Of a stretch of 64,000 nucleotides of DNA, positions 9,620 to 18,743 are shown in pieces (position 1 is the stretch's first letter; every line of letters starts with the position of its first letter). Both the position numbers and the translations under genes were made by a program. The DNA comes from Calidithermus roseus (lineage in GTDB: Bacteria > Deinococcota > Deinococci > Deinococcales > Thermaceae), in the NCBI RefSeq assembly GCF_003574095.1, contig NZ_QWLA01000006.1:1-64000 (forward strand), given 5' to 3'. A model generated the notes under the pieces. The model was not told the origin of the DNA and did no database searches. It saw only the letters and a program-made list of their open reading frames with translations.

Positions 9620-9640
9620 CCCCCTTGTCACCGGAGGGGG
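9620..9640 (-). promoter_or_regulatory. Hairpin covering the thiB ribosome-binding site
   Basis: On the minus strand CCCCCT (9640-9635) can pair with AGGGGG (9625-9620). The latter is the Shine-Dalgarno sequence of thiB. This looks like the expression platform of the TPP riboswitch, acting at translation; the short AUUUU after it makes a weak terminator at best. Confidence 0.6.
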
Positions 9641-9674
9641 CCGAAGGCACGTTCGCCTTGCTTTGTTCCCGTCA

Positions 9675-9753
9675 CGCTCCCTACGCCGGTCCTAACCGGG
9701 TCAGGTTCCAAGGGTATCTCTCAGCCTGGCTTTGAGCCAAGCACCCCCGATGA
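9675..9753 (-). ncRNA. TPP riboswitch (THI element)
   Basis: The minus strand shows the conserved TPP aptamer parts in order: GGGGGTGC, CTGAGAGATACCCTT, GAACCTGA and GGTTAGGACCGGCGTAGGGA. Spacing fits the known fold. It lies about 60 nt before thiB-thiP and should turn them off when thiamine pyrophosphate is abundant. Confidence 0.95.
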
Positions 9754-9798
9754 CCCCCTGAATATACACCCCGTCTCGAGCCCCCGGCGAGGGTGCTT

Positions 9799-10635
9799 CT
9801 ACAATTGACTCCCCACCGTCCGCGCCGCGCGCACCCAGAAGCAGGGAAAGCGGGCTTGAAGCTGGCGGGCGAGAAAAAGGGCCGCGTCGGCATCAGGGGC
9901 CAGGCCGAAGACGCTCGATCCCGAGCCCGACATCAGCACCCCGCGCAGCCCTGCGGACTTCAGGTGGAGCTTGAGCTCGGCGACGGCGGGCTCGAGGCGG
10001 AAGACGGGGGCCTCGAGGCTATTCCAGTAGGGCGGGTCGTGGCCCGAACGGAGGGCCTCGAGGATGCCCCTGACGTCGAGTTCTCCCCCCCACTCCTCGG
10101 GCCGGAGGGCCCCGTAGGCCGCCGCCGCCGAAACCGCGATGCCCGGATTGACCAACACCAGGTGGGCTTCCACGACCTCTACGGGCCTTAAGCGCTCCCC
10201 CGCACCCCGCCCTTCGGCCATGCCGCCCAGCAGGAAGAAGGGCACGTCGGCCCCCAGCTTCCGGGCAATGGCAGGGAGGTCGAGGGGGGCGGGGTAGAGG
10301 CTCGAGAGCGCCCGCAGCACCGCCGCCGCGTCGGAGGAGCCCCCGCCCAGCCCGGCGGCCAGCGGGAGCCTTTTCTCCAGTCGCACCCACACCCCACCGG
10401 GCCATCCGGCGGCCTCGAGGTAGGCCTGCGCCGCCTTGTAGACGAGGTTGTCCGGCCCCGAGGAGAGTTCCGCGCCGCTCACCTCCAGCCCGATCCCTGC
10501 CGGGCGCGCTTCGACGATGAGCCGGTCTCCCAGGTCCAGCGCGGCGAAGAGGGTGTGCAACTCGTGGTAGCCGTTTTCGAGCCTCCCCACGACGGAAAGG
10601 CCCAGGTTGACCTTGGCGGGTGCTAGCAGTTCCAC
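9799..10635 (-). CDS. ispE: 4-diphosphocytidyl-2-C-methyl-D-erythritol kinase IspE
   Basis: This 278-residue GHMP kinase starts at GTG 10635 (VELLAPAKVNLGLSV). It has the ATP loop PLAAGLGGGSSDAAAVLRAL and the C-terminal GHMP motif LMSGSGSSVFG. It phosphorylates CDP-ME in the MEP isoprenoid pathway. The start overlaps the last codons of ispD by 13 nt, so the two consecutive-pathway enzymes are translationally coupled. A longer open frame continues upstream into ispD but has no homology. Confidence 0.93.
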   Translation of the reverse strand: MELLAPAKVNLGLSVVGRLENGYHELHTLFAALDLGDRLIVEARPAGIGLEVSGAELSSGPDNLVYKAAQAYLEAAGWPGGVWVRLEKRLPLAAGLGGGSSDAAAVLRALSSLYPAPLDLPAIARKLGADVPFFLLGGMAEGRGAGERLRPVEVVEAHLVLVNPGIAVSAAAAYGALRPEEWGGELDVRGILEALRSGHDPPYWNSLEAPVFRLEPAVAELKLHLKSAGLRGVLMSGSGSSVFGLAPDADAALFLARQLQARFPCFWVRAARTVGSQL

Positions 10636-11264
10636 GTGCGGGCCAGCCCTTCGGCGAGGTCGAGGTCTTCGGGGTAGGTCAGCTTGAACATCCTGCGGTC
10701 GCCCTCGACCAGCGCCACCGGGTAGCCCAGGGCCAGCACGGCTTGGGCATCGTCGCTGTAGTCCTGCCCCAGGCGAATGGCCTCGCGGTGGGCCTCGAGC
10801 AGCAACTCGCGCCGGAAGCCCTGGGGGGTCTGCACCAGCCGGTAGCGCTCGCGCGGGATCACCGCGCCGTACGAGCCGGACTGCTCCTCCACCAGGGTGT
10901 CGGGTACCGGGATCGCCAGGGTGGCGGCCCCTGTTTCGCTCACCGCCTTCAGCAGCCGCTCGACGGCCTCCCGTACCACGAAGGGCCGGGCCACGTCGTG
11001 CACCAGCACTACGTCGCCTGTGGCTTCGCGCAGCATGTTCCACACGCTTTGCTGGCGGGTTGGGCCCCCAGCCACGAAGCGCACGCCGGAGCGCGGGGGC
11101 TGGGGGTAGCCGGGCGGCAGGGCCACCAGGACTTCCCCGGCCCAGGCGAAGGCCGAGAGCGCGTGCTCGAGCAAGGTCTTGCCCCCAACCTCGAGGAAGG
11201 CCTTAGGGCCGCGCCCCAGGCGCTCGCCCAAACCGGCGGCGGGAAGGAGTACCGAGAGCGACAT
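10623..11264 (-). CDS. ispD: 2-C-methyl-D-erythritol 4-phosphate cytidylyltransferase IspD
   Basis: This 213-residue protein starts at ATG 11264 (MSLSVLLPAAGLGERLG). It has the nucleotide loop PAAGLGERLGRGPKAF, VLVHDVARPFV, QTPQGFRRELL and a C-terminal VEGDRRMFKLTYPEDL. It makes CDP-ME from MEP and CTP. The upstream 42 codons of the open frame have no homology and are excluded. A TAGCCT box 8 nt before the ATG suggests a leaderless mRNA. The promoter region is shared with the divergent uppP. Confidence 0.93.
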   Translation of the reverse strand: MSLSVLLPAAGLGERLGRGPKAFLEVGGKTLLEHALSAFAWAGEVLVALPPGYPQPPRSGVRFVAGGPTRQQSVWNMLREATGDVVLVHDVARPFVVREAVERLLKAVSETGAATLAIPVPDTLVEEQSGSYGAVIPRERYRLVQTPQGFRRELLLEAHREAIRLGQDYSDDAQAVLALGYPVALVEGDRRMFKLTYPEDLDLAEGLARTWNC

Positions 11265-11315
11265 CAGCCCAAAGGCTACCAGAAAAGACTGGACATTCTC
11301 ATAGAGGCTTCGTGT

Positions 11316-11321
11316 TAAGCT
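11316..11321 (+). promoter_or_regulatory. -10 box of leaderless uppP transcript
   Basis: TAAGCT ends 7 nt before GTG 11329. A TGGACA at 11290-11295 may be the -35, though the 20-nt gap is long. Confidence 0.45.
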
Positions 11322-11328
11322 CTTGGGC

Positions 11329-12108
11329 GTGACGTTTTGGGAAGCCATCCTGCTGGGCGTGCTCGAGGGCCTCACCGAATTCCTGCCCATCTCTTCTACC
11401 GGTCACCTCACCCTGGCCTCGCATCTGCTGGGCATCCCCATCGAGAGCGACAACTTTGCCAAAAGTTTCCTGATCGTGATCCAACTCGGGGCCATCCTGG
11501 CGGTGCTGGCGCTCTACCTCCCGCGCTTCCTGCGGGACCTCGAGGTCTGGAAGCGCATCGCCTTGGCCTTCATCCCCACCGGGGTCATCGGTTTCGGGCT
11601 GTACCGCCTCATCAAGGACCGCATCCTGGGCAACGACCTGATCGTGGTGTGCGCCCTGATCGGGGTGGGGGTGCTTTTGCTCTTCGTCGATCGCTGGCTT
11701 CAGAACCACAAGAGATACGACGACGTCGATCAGATGCCCTTAGCCCAGGCCATGCTGATCGGGGTATTTCAGGGCCTGGCGGCCATCTTCCCCGGCACCT
11801 CGCGCAGCGGGGCCACCATCGTAGGCGGAATGCTCAGCGGGCTCTCGCGCCGGGCCGCCGCCGAGTTCTCCTTCATCCTGGCCGTGCCCACCATGCTGGC
11901 GGCTTCCGGCTACGACCTACTGCAAAGCGCCAGCACCTTCCCAAAGGAGGGCTTCGGAATCATGGCCACCGGCTTCGTGGCGGCCTTCATCACCGCCCTG
12001 CTGACCGTGCGCTGGCTGCTGGGTTTCGTCAGCCGTAACACCTTTGTGCCCTTCGCCATCTACCGCATCGCGCTGGGGCTGGTCTACGCGGCCTTCTTCC
12101 TGCGCTAA
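11329..12108 (+). CDS. uppP: Undecaprenyl-diphosphatase UppP (BacA family)
   Basis: This roughly 259-residue membrane protein starts [27 protein letters not shown], the hallmark (E/Q)-rich and PxSSxGH motif of UppP. The second motif is [10 protein letters not shown]. About eight helices follow. It recycles undecaprenyl pyrophosphate to the monophosphate for peptidoglycan and polysaccharide synthesis and confers bacitracin tolerance. GTG 11329 is preferred over TTG 11323 because of the spacing to the -10 box. Confidence 0.94.
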   Translation: MTFWEAILLGVLEGLTEFLPISSTGHLTLASHLLGIPIESDNFAKSFLIVIQLGAILAVLALYLPRFLRDLEVWKRIALAFIPTGVIGFGLYRLIKDRILGNDLIVVCALIGVGVLLLFVDRWLQNHKRYDDVDQMPLAQAMLIGVFQGLAAIFPGTSRSGATIVGGMLSGLSRRAAAEFSFILAVPTMLAASGYDLLQSASTFPKEGFGIMATGFVAAFITALLTVRWLLGFVSRNTFVPFAIYRIALGLVYAAFFLR

Positions 12109-12160
12109 GGCACGCCCACCGCCTAACTGGCCTTCCCCGACATCCGCTTTCCGCAGAACT

Positions 12161-12751
12161 CTATTCCTCGACCACCTCGGGCTCCTTCCAGCGCGGGGCC
12201 CTGGGGTATTCCAGGCCCAGCAGGTCCAGCACGCGCTGGGTCATGAAGGCTAACAGGTCCTCGATGGACTGAGGCCTGGTGTAGAAACCGGGGGCCGCGG
12301 GCAGGATGGTGGCTCCGGCCTGGGCGGCCTTGAGCAGGGCCTCGAGCGTCGGTATGGGCAGCGGAGCCTCGCGCGGCACTAAGATCAGCGGGCGGCGTTC
12401 CTTGAGGTGGACGTAAGCGGCGCGGGTGAGCAGGTTATCGGCGATGCCATAGGCGATCTTGGAAACCGAAGTGGCGCTACAGGGCACGATCACCATGCCC
12501 AGGGTGCGGAAGGAGCCCGAGGCGATGGAAGCCCCGATGTCCTGCGCGCGGTGTACCGCGTCGGCCAGCAACTCCACCTCCTCGGGGTGCTTGCCCATCT
12601 CCTCGACCAGCACCCGTTTAGCCCCTTGGGTCATGACCAAGTGAATCTCGAGGCCCTCGATGCGCCGCAGGGTCTGGAGCAGGTCGATCCCATACGCCAT
12701 CCCCGAGGCCCCGGAGAGCCCCACCACCACCCGTCTGGGCGTCTTGCTCAC
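12161..12751 (-). CDS. ubiX: Flavin prenyltransferase UbiX
   Basis: This 196-residue protein has VVVGLSGASGMAYG (flavin phosphate loop), VIVPCSATSVSKIAYGIADNLLTRAA, RRPLILVPREAPLP and PAAPGFYTRP. It makes prenylated FMN from FMN and dimethylallyl phosphate for UbiD-type decarboxylases. No ubiD is in the window. The start is GTG 12751, 6 nt after TAGAGT on the minus strand, which points to a leaderless message. Confidence 0.95.
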   Translation of the reverse strand: MSKTPRRVVVGLSGASGMAYGIDLLQTLRRIEGLEIHLVMTQGAKRVLVEEMGKHPEEVELLADAVHRAQDIGASIASGSFRTLGMVIVPCSATSVSKIAYGIADNLLTRAAYVHLKERRPLILVPREAPLPIPTLEALLKAAQAGATILPAAPGFYTRPQSIEDLLAFMTQRVLDLLGLEYPRAPRWKEPEVVEE

Positions 12752-12757
12752 CCCTTG

Positions 12758-12763
12758 ACTCTA
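12758..12763 (-). promoter_or_regulatory. -10 box of leaderless ubiX transcript
   Basis: TAGAGT on the minus strand lies 6 nt from GTG 12751. Confidence 0.45.
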
Positions 12764-12867
12764 TCAGAAGCGCCTACAGAGGATAGGGTAGCGCCCCTGC
12801 TGGCCACCCTGCGTAGCGTAAGGTGCTCGGAGGGAATCGTACCCCTCACCCGACACCCCCTTTCTGC

Positions 12868-14601
12868 CTAGCGCTTCAGCCGATAAAGGCCCAACCCTTG
12901 CAACTCCAGCCGCCCGGAGACCTCCCTGCCCGCGAGCAGGTCGGTGGCCATGGGCAACTCGAGCACGGTGGGCTCGAGCGCCGCGTATACCCACACCTCC
13001 TCACCCGCGTAGATGCGCCGGAAGGAGAGCAGCGTGTTGCTGACCGCCAGCGGTTGCAGCCCGCCGCGCCGCAGGGCGGGGACCGCCTTGCGCAGGGCGA
13101 TGAGCTGCCTGACCCAGCTCCGCACCTCCTGGTTCCACCTGCGCTCATCCCAGGGAAAGGTGCCCCGGCACATGGGGTCGCCCACGAAGTCGTCATAGTC
13201 GTTGGCCTGCTCGAGGCCGATCTCGTCGCCATAGTAGATGCCGGGAGCGCCGGGGAAGCTCAGCAGCAGCCCCAGGGCCAGCTTGAACTTCCCCACATCG
13301 CCCCGCAGCCGCCACAGGGGCCGAGGGATGTCGTGCGAGCCCAGCAGGGTGTACATGCACTGGCGCACTTGCAGCGGCAGCGCGGTGTAGTGGTCCCACA
13401 GGGTTGCCCAGACCTCCTGGGTGCTCACCTGAACCGGCCAGCCATAGACGTTGCGCCCACTGAGCCATTCCATGACGGGGTTGGCGAAGCCGGCGTAGTG
13501 CATGGAGCCGTCGAGGGTGTGCTGGCGCAGCTTCTCGGTAGTATCGAAGAACAGCTCGCCGAAGACGAAGGCCTCGGGGTTCTCCTCGCGGGAGTTGCGG
13601 TGGATCAGCCGCAGCAACTCGGTGTTGCCCCGGTCGGTGCCGCCTTCGCCAATCTGGTGGGCTACGTCCAGCCGCCAGCCGTCGGCGCCCTTGCGAATCC
13701 AGTGCCGCACCGGGGCGTGGTAGCCGTCCAGCCAGCGCTCGACGGTGAGGGGGTTGGCGTAGTCGAGCTTAGGCAGGGTCTTGACCCCGAAGAAAGCGGC
13801 ATACGTCCCATCGGCGTGGAAGGTGAACTGGCCCGCCTCGGGGCTGTCGGGGTCTTTGAGGGCTTTCTGGAAGTCGGGGTGGGCGCTGCCGATGTGGTTG
13901 AACACCCCGTCCAGGACGATTTTCATGCCGCGCGCGTGCAGGTCGGCGACCAGGCGCTCGAAAGCCTCGTTGCCCCCCAGGCGCACGTCGGTGTTGAGGT
14001 AGTCCAGCGCATCGTAGCGGTGCGAGGAAGGGGAGGGGAGGATGGGGGTGAGGTAGAGGGCTTCGACGCCCAGGTCCTGGAGGTAGCCCAGCTCCTGGCG
14101 GATGCCCTCGAGGTCGCCCCCGTAGTGCTGGTGCGCCCCAAACTTCGGCTCCACCGGCTCGTCCCAGCCCTTCTTGACGATGGGTCGCCCCTCGTAGACC
14201 CACTGCGCCGCCTTGGCCTCGTTGGAGGGGTCGCCATTTTTGAAACGGTCGGGGAAGATCTGGTAAAACACCGCCCCCACCGCCCACTCCGGCACGCTGG
14301 GAGCCGAGAGCAGGTGAAAGAAGCGGTCGTAGCGGGGCATAGTCCCCTGGCTTCCACCGCTGCTGACGTAGCACCTTTCCCGGCTCAGAAAAAAGCAGTA
14401 GCGCAGCGGTGAGCTGTACATGGGCACGGTGATCTCGAGCCCCCCCTTCACCGCTTTCAAAGGCCTGCGCTCGACCTCACCGTAGCGCTCGAGGATCAAG
14501 TAGCCTTCTTTAGCCCGCGTGCGCAGGCGCAGGGTGACTTCCTCGCCCAGCTCTGGGGTCAGCGGATCGACGCAAAAGGGTTCCCAATCGTGATAGTGCA
14601 T
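12868..14601 (-). CDS. GH13 neopullulanase/cyclomaltodextrinase-like enzyme
   Basis: This roughly 577-residue protein has an N-terminal beta domain (about 110 residues, CBM34-like) followed by a GH13 barrel. GH13 regions are present: DGVFNHIG, DGWRLDVAH (nucleophile Asp), VFGELF (acid Glu) and LGSHDIPR. The family splits cyclodextrins, pullulan and maltodextrins inside the cell. It follows malG by a short gap, so it should degrade what MalEFG imports. I chose ATG 14601 (MHYHDWEPF) because GAGGTG precedes it; ATG 14637 and 14643 are alternatives. Confidence 0.88.
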   Translation of the reverse strand: MHYHDWEPFCVDPLTPELGEEVTLRLRTRAKEGYLILERYGEVERRPLKAVKGGLEITVPMYSSPLRYCFFLSRERCYVSSGGSQGTMPRYDRFFHLLSAPSVPEWAVGAVFYQIFPDRFKNGDPSNEAKAAQWVYEGRPIVKKGWDEPVEPKFGAHQHYGGDLEGIRQELGYLQDLGVEALYLTPILPSPSSHRYDALDYLNTDVRLGGNEAFERLVADLHARGMKIVLDGVFNHIGSAHPDFQKALKDPDSPEAGQFTFHADGTYAAFFGVKTLPKLDYANPLTVERWLDGYHAPVRHWIRKGADGWRLDVAHQIGEGGTDRGNTELLRLIHRNSREENPEAFVFGELFFDTTEKLRQHTLDGSMHYAGFANPVMEWLSGRNVYGWPVQVSTQEVWATLWDHYTALPLQVRQCMYTLLGSHDIPRPLWRLRGDVGKFKLALGLLLSFPGAPGIYYGDEIGLEQANDYDDFVGDPMCRGTFPWDERRWNQEVRSWVRQLIALRKAVPALRRGGLQPLAVSNTLLSFRRIYAGEEVWVYAALEPTVLELPMATDLLAGREVSGRLELQGLGLYRLKR

Positions 14602-14663
14602 CTGCACCTCGCCTATGGCGAATGGCCGATAGCTCATAGCCATCGACTGTTCGACTATTCGAC

Positions 14664-16037
14664 CTATTCCTTCACCGAACCCGCTGTATAACCTGAGACG
14701 AAGTAGCGCTGGAAACCGTAGAACGTCAGCAGGATGGGGATGCTGCCCAGCACCGCGGCAGCGGCGAAGAGGCCCCACTTGGTCTGGAACTGGCCCGTCG
14801 TGAAGTTACGCAAGCCCATGCCCACCGTCCAGCTATCCGAGCCGGTGAGCAGCAGGTTGGCCAGGATGAACTCGGAGTAGGTGCCCACGAACTGCAAGAG
14901 GAAGATGAAAACGAACATCGGCGCCGACAGGGGCACGAGCACCTGGGTGAAGGCCTGCCACCGGGTGGCCCCGTCGATGAGGGCGGCCTCCTCGAGGCTC
15001 TTGGAGATGGACTCGAGGAAACCCTTGTAGACCCAGGTGCCGAAGCTCACGATGCCCCCCGAGTAGGCCAGCACCAGCCCGGCGAAGTTGAGGATGGGGT
15101 AGCGCGGGTCCAGGAAGCCCAGGTTGGACATCAGGGTGTAGATGGCGATGAGGCCCAAGAAGCCGGGGAACATCTGCACGAAGATGAACACCAGCAGCAT
15201 GGGATAGCGTCCGGGGAAGTTGAAGCGGGCGAAGGCATAGCCCGCCGTGGCCGTCAGCAGCACCGCCAGCAGCCCGGTGAGCCCCGAGACGAAGAGGGTG
15301 TTGCGGATCCACAGCAAGAACTTGGCCTCGGTGTTGGGGCTGGTGAACTGCGTGGGCGAGAGGAAGACGACGAGGATGAAGAAGGCCACGGCGAAAGTGA
15401 CGAGGAGGCGATTTTGCCTCGAGGCCAGCGACCCGCTTTCCCTCGTGTCGCCGATCAGGCGGCGGTAGGCGGCGATCCCCAGCGCTCCCAGCAGGGCCGC
15501 CGCCGAGAGCAGCATCAGCACCCACTGGTAGCCGTGGACCACCACCCCGTCGAAGAGCCTGGCATAGTTGTCGAAGTTGGCCTTGGCGAAGTCGGGGATG
15601 ACGCGGGCTCGGATCAGCAGGTTGTCGCTTTGCGGGGCGCTGAAGCGATACAGGCTGTTGGTGGGGTCGAAGGAAGCCGCCACGATCTGGAGGATGGGGT
15701 AATAGGCGAAGAAGAGCATCAGCCACATGAACAGGTGGACCAGCCCCTGCCCGAAGAGCGGCCAGGGGCTCTTCTTACGACCCGAACGCCGGTTGGCGAA
15801 GGCCGTGATCGCCAGGCTATAGAGCAGGATCAGGGCTGCGACGACCAGCAAACCCCCTACCGCATAGACCCAGCCGTTCTCCACGCGCACGAAGCCAAAA
15901 GGCGTGTTGGGCTGGATGCGTTCCAACAGCCCCAGCCCCCCCGGAACCCCAGGCAGGTCCATGCCTAGGATGTAGCCGAACACCACCCACGCCGCGAGGC
16001 CCGCCGTGACCAGCCAGGTCAGCACGCTGCCGATCAT
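14664..16037 (-). CDS. malG: Maltodextrin ABC transporter permease MalG
   Basis: This 457-residue protein has about eight hydrophobic helices and the EAA loop EEAALIDGATRWQAFTQVLV in the C-terminal half. The C-terminal sequence RYFVSGYTAGSVKE is the MalG ending. It is longer than E. coli MalG (296 residues) because of extra helices and a roughly 150-residue N-terminal part. The start overlaps the last base of malF. No ATPase gene is present, so a shared MsmX-type ATPase elsewhere is likely. Confidence 0.92.
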   Translation of the reverse strand: MIGSVLTWLVTAGLAAWVVFGYILGMDLPGVPGGLGLLERIQPNTPFGFVRVENGWVYAVGGLLVVAALILLYSLAITAFANRRSGRKKSPWPLFGQGLVHLFMWLMLFFAYYPILQIVAASFDPTNSLYRFSAPQSDNLLIRARVIPDFAKANFDNYARLFDGVVVHGYQWVLMLLSAAALLGALGIAAYRRLIGDTRESGSLASRQNRLLVTFAVAFFILVVFLSPTQFTSPNTEAKFLLWIRNTLFVSGLTGLLAVLLTATAGYAFARFNFPGRYPMLLVFIFVQMFPGFLGLIAIYTLMSNLGFLDPRYPILNFAGLVLAYSGGIVSFGTWVYKGFLESISKSLEEAALIDGATRWQAFTQVLVPLSAPMFVFIFLLQFVGTYSEFILANLLLTGSDSWTVGMGLRNFTTGQFQTKWGLFAAAAVLGSIPILLTFYGFQRYFVSGYTAGSVKE

Positions 16038-17392
16038 CAGCGCACCTCCCGCAGCGCCCCGGTGACCCGGAAGTTGACCAGGCTGATGGCCACGGTGATG
16101 AAGAAGATAATCACCGAGATGGCCCCGCCCAGCCCGTAAGCCTGCCCCCCGTCGGCCTGGAAGGCGGTTTTATAGGCCCAGGTGATGAGGATGTCCCCGG
16201 CCTGCGCCGTCGAGGGCCGGCCCTCGACGCCCGGCTGGGTCCCCATGAGGTAGATCAGGCCGAAGTTGTTGAAGTTGTAGGCGAAGGAGCCCAGCAAGAG
16301 TGGGATGAAGGGCTGGCGCAGCAGGGGCAGGGTGATGCTCGTGAGCGTCTGCCAGCCCGTGGCCCCGTCGATCCTGGCCGCCTCGTAGACGTCCTCGGAG
16401 ATGGTCGACAGCGCGCCCAGCGTGGCAGTCATCCAGTAGGGAAAGCCCAGCCACAAGCTGATGAGCAGGGCCGATACCTTGAACCACTCGGGGTCGGTGA
16501 GCCAGGGGATGGGATAGGAGCCCAGCAGGCCCAGGAGGCGGTTGATGGGGCCAAACTGCACGTTGAGCATGGCCGAGAAGACCTGCACGCTGATCACCAC
16601 GGGCATGGCCCAGGAGATGATGAGCGCCGTGCGGTAGAAGCCCCGTAGCTTGAGGTTCTTGTTGTTGAGCATCAGGCCGATCACCAGGCCCAGCAGCGCG
16701 CTGATGAAGACGGTGAACGAGGCGAAGGCCACGTTCCAGATGAAGACCGGCAACAAGATGGTGCCGGCCTGGCTGAAGATGCGCACGTAGTTTTCGAAGC
16801 CGACGAAGGAATAATTGTTGACCCGGTAGGCCAGCGTGGGCGTAAAGCCGACTGCTCGAGCCAGCTCGACGATGGTTCCGTCGGCCTGGACCACGCCGAC
16901 CCTGGCCCGCTGGGTGTCGCTGGTGAGCTCGAGCTGCACCCCCGCACAATCGGGCTCGTCACAGCGAAGCGCATCTGCGGCGGGCTGGGCCAGCACCAGC
17001 CTCCTTCCTTCGACCCGGACGATCTGGGTTTCGCTCGAGCGGTCGGCCTTGCCGTTGTTGCGGATGCCGTTGTAGTTGGTGAAGCCGAAATAAACCGTCA
17101 GGATGATGGGATAAAAGGTGAAGGCCAGCAGGAAGCTGATGGCGGGCAGCAGGTAATACCAGTCGGTGATGAAGGCAAAACGCCGGGCGATGAGGATGAG
17201 CAGGGGGATGAGCACGACGACGGTGAAGATCAGCACCACATAGCCGGGGTAGGGGTTGTCGATGGGGCGGGGGAAAGCGGCTTGCAGGCCCCAGAAAACC
17301 AGCAGCCCTATGAGGAAGGAGCCCCCCAGCGCCCCTCCCAAAAGCCCGATGGACAGGAGAAAACCGCGCGCACCCTGCGGAGATCGGTACAT
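16037..17392 (-). CDS. malF: Maltodextrin ABC transporter permease MalF
   Basis: This 451-residue protein has an N-terminal helical part, a roughly 110-residue periplasmic loop (about residues 115-190, with a Cys pair) inserted after FGFTNYNGIRN, and a permease core. The EAA loop is YEAARIDGATGWQTLTSITL. The loop and core match MalF-type subunits that contact the binding protein. It is separated from malE by a terminator-like hairpin, and malG follows directly. Confidence 0.92.
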   Translation of the reverse strand: MYRSPQGARGFLLSIGLLGGALGGSFLIGLLVFWGLQAAFPRPIDNPYPGYVVLIFTVVVLIPLLILIARRFAFITDWYYLLPAISFLLAFTFYPIILTVYFGFTNYNGIRNNGKADRSSETQIVRVEGRRLVLAQPAADALRCDEPDCAGVQLELTSDTQRARVGVVQADGTIVELARAVGFTPTLAYRVNNYSFVGFENYVRIFSQAGTILLPVFIWNVAFASFTVFISALLGLVIGLMLNNKNLKLRGFYRTALIISWAMPVVISVQVFSAMLNVQFGPINRLLGLLGSYPIPWLTDPEWFKVSALLISLWLGFPYWMTATLGALSTISEDVYEAARIDGATGWQTLTSITLPLLRQPFIPLLLGSFAYNFNNFGLIYLMGTQPGVEGRPSTAQAGDILITWAYKTAFQADGGQAYGLGGAISVIIFFITVAISLVNFRVTGALREVR

Positions 17393-17455
17393 GCTTCCCT
17401 CCTAAAAACGACCCTCCGCCCAGATCGTACTGCACAGCGAAGGGCCCCGCTCCTG

Positions 17456-17487
17456 AAAAAAAGCCCCCGCCGAGGCGGGGCGGGGGC
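17456..17487 (-). terminator. Intrinsic terminator between malE and malF
   Basis: On the minus strand a 9-bp G+C stem (GCCCCCGCC pairing with GGCGGGGGC, 7-nt loop) is followed by seven T. Partial read-through would give more MalE than MalFG. Confidence 0.85.
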
Positions 17488-17497
17488 TGGTTAAAAG

Positions 17498-18691
17498 CTA
17501 CTTCGAGCCAATTCCCTTGCGGATTTCGGCCACCATGTCCTCTATGATCTTGGCCACGTTGGTGTCGGGCTTCTGAATGGCTTGGCTGATGGCGTTACCC
17601 CACGGGCCCCACACCTTGCCCATCTCGGGAATGTTGGGCATGGGCGTGCCGCTGGCGATGACGGGCGAGAAGCCGGCCACCACGGGATCGTTCTTCAGCT
17701 TGGCCACCGCGGCCTTGGAGACGGGGATGCGCCCGCCGGCTTGGTTGAAGGCGATCTGGCTGTTCTCGCTCACCAGCAGCTTGGCGAAGTTGGCGGCGGC
17801 GGTTTTGTTGCGGGAATAGGCGTTCATAGCCACACCCTGCACGCCCACGAAGGGCTTCCAGGCCGAGCCGCCGGGAGGAGCGGGGAAGGAGGCGATGCCG
17901 AAGTCGATCTTGGCCTTCTTGTAGTCGCCGATGGCCCAGGGGCCGTTGATGATCATAGCCAGTGAGCCATCCTTGAAGGCCCCGTCGGCCACGCCGTAGT
18001 CCACACCCTCGGGGACCAGCTTGTACTTATAGCGCAGGTCCTTGATGAAGCTCAGGGCCTTCTGCCCGGCCTCACCGCCCAAACGCAGGTCGCCCGCGTT
18101 GAGGCTGCCCCCGCTCTTGGCGAACACGCTGGCGCCATAGGCGGTGAAGAAGCCGTAGTTGAAGTAGGGGTCACCGATGTTGTAGAGGAAGCCGAAGGTG
18201 TTGCCCTTGGTGTTCTCCTGGGCGATCTTGAGGAACTCGTCCCAGGTCTTGGGGGCGCTCTTGACGTACTTCTTGTTGTAGATCAGCGCCACCGACTCGG
18301 CGAACATGGGCAGCGCGAAGAGCTGGTTGCGGTAGGTCAGGGCCTCCACCGCTACGTCATCGAGGCCCTGCACGTAGCTGGCGGTGGTGTACTTGCCCAT
18401 GGGCTCGAGCACGCCCGCTGCCGCCATGGCCCCCACCCAGTCGTGCGGAATGCTCACGATCAGGTCAGCCGCCTGGCCCTGAGGGGCACCCAGGATGAAC
18501 TTGTTTTGGATATCCCCGAAGGGCACCTCGACCACTTCGACCTTGGTGCCGCTGGATTTTTCAAAGCTCGCAGCCGTCTTCTTCAACCACTCGAGCTCGG
18601 GGCCGCCGTAGTGCGTCCACACCGTCAGCTTCCCCTGAGCCATTGCCAGGCCCATGACGACGCCCAGCGCGACAAGCCAGCCTTTCCTCAT
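17498..18691 (-). CDS. malE: Maltose/maltodextrin-binding protein MalE
   Basis: This 397-residue protein starts at ATG 18691 with TAGGAGGAAGT upstream. A Sec signal (MRKGWLVALGVVMGLAMAQ) is followed by the MalE-type fold: GKLTVWTHYGGPELEWLKK, PHDWVGAMAAAGVLEPM, LIYNKKYVKSAPKTWDEF and MIINGPWAIGDYKK. It binds maltose/maltodextrins, and in some Thermus strains trehalose, in the periplasm. The longer open frame (to 18745) has no support upstream of the Shine-Dalgarno sequence. Confidence 0.94.
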   Translation of the reverse strand: MRKGWLVALGVVMGLAMAQGKLTVWTHYGGPELEWLKKTAASFEKSSGTKVEVVEVPFGDIQNKFILGAPQGQAADLIVSIPHDWVGAMAAAGVLEPMGKYTTASYVQGLDDVAVEALTYRNQLFALPMFAESVALIYNKKYVKSAPKTWDEFLKIAQENTKGNTFGFLYNIGDPYFNYGFFTAYGASVFAKSGGSLNAGDLRLGGEAGQKALSFIKDLRYKYKLVPEGVDYGVADGAFKDGSLAMIINGPWAIGDYKKAKIDFGIASFPAPPGGSAWKPFVGVQGVAMNAYSRNKTAAANFAKLLVSENSQIAFNQAGGRIPVSKAAVAKLKNDPVVAGFSPVIASGTPMPNIPEMGKVWGPWGNAISQAIQKPDTNVAKIIEDMVAEIRKGIGSK

Positions 18692-18720
18692 ACTTCCTCC
18701 TAGGTCCAGACGCGGAGCAT

Positions 18721-18743
18721 GGGAACGCTTCCATGGCGTTTCC
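18721..18743. promoter_or_regulatory. Candidate LacI-family operator before malE
   Basis: GGAAACGC-N7-GCGTTCCC (minus strand) is an imperfect dyad with one mismatch, 30 nt upstream of the malE ATG. The AACGC...GCGTT arms resemble operators of LacI/CcpA-type sugar regulators. No regulator gene is adjacent. Confidence 0.4.

Noticed and set aside
12823-14412. 529-codon plus-strand open frame opposite the GH13 gene
   Set aside because: The GH13 motifs on the other strand are unmistakable; this frame reads as Gly/Val/Gln-rich shadow.
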